Assembly: GCA_937871985.1 (NCBI GenBank) | Contig: CALMPB010000297.1 | Coordinates: 1 to 15,081 of the forward strand | Source: an uncultured Burkholderiaceae bacterium | GTDB lineage: Bacteria > Pseudomonadota > Gammaproteobacteria > Burkholderiales > Burkholderiaceae | Length of the DNA stretch: 15,081 nucleotides | Direction: 5' to 3' | Part shown: positions 14,316 to 15,081 of the stretch, piece by piece | Position numbering within the stretch: the stretch's first letter is position 1 | Layout: every line of letters begins with the position of its first letter | Translations under genes and position numbers: made by a program | Notes under the pieces: model-generated | Databases searched by the model: none | What the model saw: the letters and a program-made list of their open reading frames with translations, nothing else | What the model was told of the DNA's origin: nothing

Positions 14316-15081
14316 ATGATCCGATCCAAACTTCCCGACGTCGGCACCACCATCTTCACCGTCATGAGCCGCCTGGCCATCGAACACCAGGCCATCAACC
14401 TGGGACAGGGCTTTCCGGACTTCGACCCCGATCCTGCCCTGTGCGCGCTGGTCACCAAGGCCATGGCAGAAGGCCACAACCAGTATCCCTACATGCCCGG
14501 CGTGGCGCCGCTGCGCCAGGCCATCGCCGCCAAGGCGCAGGCCCTTTACGGCCACGCCTATGATCCCGAAACCGAAATCACCGTCACTAGCGGCGCGACC
14601 GAAGCGCTCATGGCCACGGTGCTGGCCGCCGTCGGCAGCGGCGACGAGGTCGTCGTCATCGAGCCTTGCTACGACTCGTACCTGCCGGCCATCCGGCTGG
14701 CCGGCGGCACCGCCGTGCCGGTGCCGCTGCGCGCGCCGACGGCGGACGATCCGTACTACCGCATCGATTGGCAGCGCGTGCGCGATGCCATCACGTCCAA
14801 GACCCGGCTGTTGATGCTGAACTTTCCGCATAACCCGACAGGCGCCGTGCTGGACGATAGCGACCTCGATGCGCTCGAAGCCATCGTGCGCGATACCGGC
14901 GTGCTGCTGGTGTCGGACGAGGTCTATGAACACATCGTGTTCGACGGCAAGCCGCATGCGAGCGTGGCGCGCCGTCCGTTGCTGGCCGAACATGCTTTCG
15001 TCATCTCATCGTTCGGCAAGACCTACCACACCACCGGCTGGAAGATCGGCTACTGCTGCGCGCCGCGCCAGCTCAGCGCCG
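14316..15081 (+). CDS. Class I PLP aminotransferase, methionine/kynurenine type (3' end outside window)
   Basis: The frame is open from ATG 14316 to the right edge, 255 residues of a usual 385 or so. Fold type I landmarks: LGQGFPDFDP (29-38), YPYMPGVAPLRQAIA (57-71), TSGATEAL (91-98, phosphate loop), NFPHNPTGAVL with Asn173, SDEVYEHIVFD with Asp201 and Tyr204, and SFGKTYHTTGWKIGY with Schiff-base Lys235. The GQGFPDF and FGKTYHTTGWKIGY wording resembles YbdL/MtnE-type methionine aminotransferases and kynurenine aminotransferases. It transfers the amino group of methionine or an aromatic amino acid to a 2-oxo acid. No ribosome site is obvious. The gap 14239-14315 shared with the divergent abrB-like gene shows no convincing -35/-10 pair. 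Confidence 0.93.
   Translation, partial: MIRSKLPDVGTTIFTVMSRLAIEHQAINLGQGFPDFDPDPALCALVTKAMAEGHNQYPYMPGVAPLRQAIAAKAQALYGHAYDPETEITVTSGATEALMATVLAAVGSGDEVVVIEPCYDSYLPAIRLAGGTAVPVPLRAPTADDPYYRIDWQRVRDAITSKTRLLMLNFPHNPTGAVLDDSDLDALEAIVRDTGVLLVSDEVYEHIVFDGKPHASVARRPLLAEHAFVISSFGKTYHTTGWKIGYCCAPRQLSA

Overview
The window looks like the replication-origin region of a high-GC betaproteobacterial chromosome, most likely Bordetella or a close Alcaligenaceae relative such as Achromobacter. The grounds are strong G/C bias at third codon positions, the gene order mnmG-rsmG-parA-(GNAT)-parB, a 2.5 kb non-coding gap holding ParB and DnaA sites, and family-level sequence resemblance. The genus is inferred from memory of these families; no search was run.

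Left part (1-3951): an organosulfur-type operon on the minus strand. It encodes a cupin thiol dioxygenase, a cystathionine beta-lyase-like PLP enzyme, and a multi-domain rhodanese that runs off the left edge. It is read divergently from a LysR regulator, and the AT-rich gap between them holds operator-like palindromes. A strong hairpin at 3957-3990 separates LysR from the next operon.

Centre (3997-10189): one tightly packed minus-strand operon, mnmG-rsmG-parA-GNAT-parB-asparaginase, with 4-8 bp overlaps at three of the five junctions. It joins tRNA wobble modification, 16S rRNA methylation and chromosome partition. A two-lobed GNAT acetyltransferase lies between parA and parB, and a cytosolic-looking asparaginase overlaps the end of parB. 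A near-consensus promoter upstream of mnmG has its -35 box inside a perfect parS site, and a perfect DnaA box lies inside the GNAT gene.

Origin gap (10190-12729): its left half carries six good parS sites and one near-match (10246-11574), plus a telomere-like G-quadruplex motif. Its right half carries about ten DnaA-box candidates (two perfect, one matching TTATNCACA). It ends in a 70 bp AT-rich stretch (31% GC) next to a perfect DnaA box, the best candidate unwinding element. No convincing gene lies in this gap, and dnaA itself is not in the window.

Right part (12730-15081): cspA on the minus strand with a long leader and two 3' hairpins, an AbrB-family membrane protein with an internal duplication on the minus strand, and, divergent from it, a class I methionine-type aminotransferase cut by the right edge.
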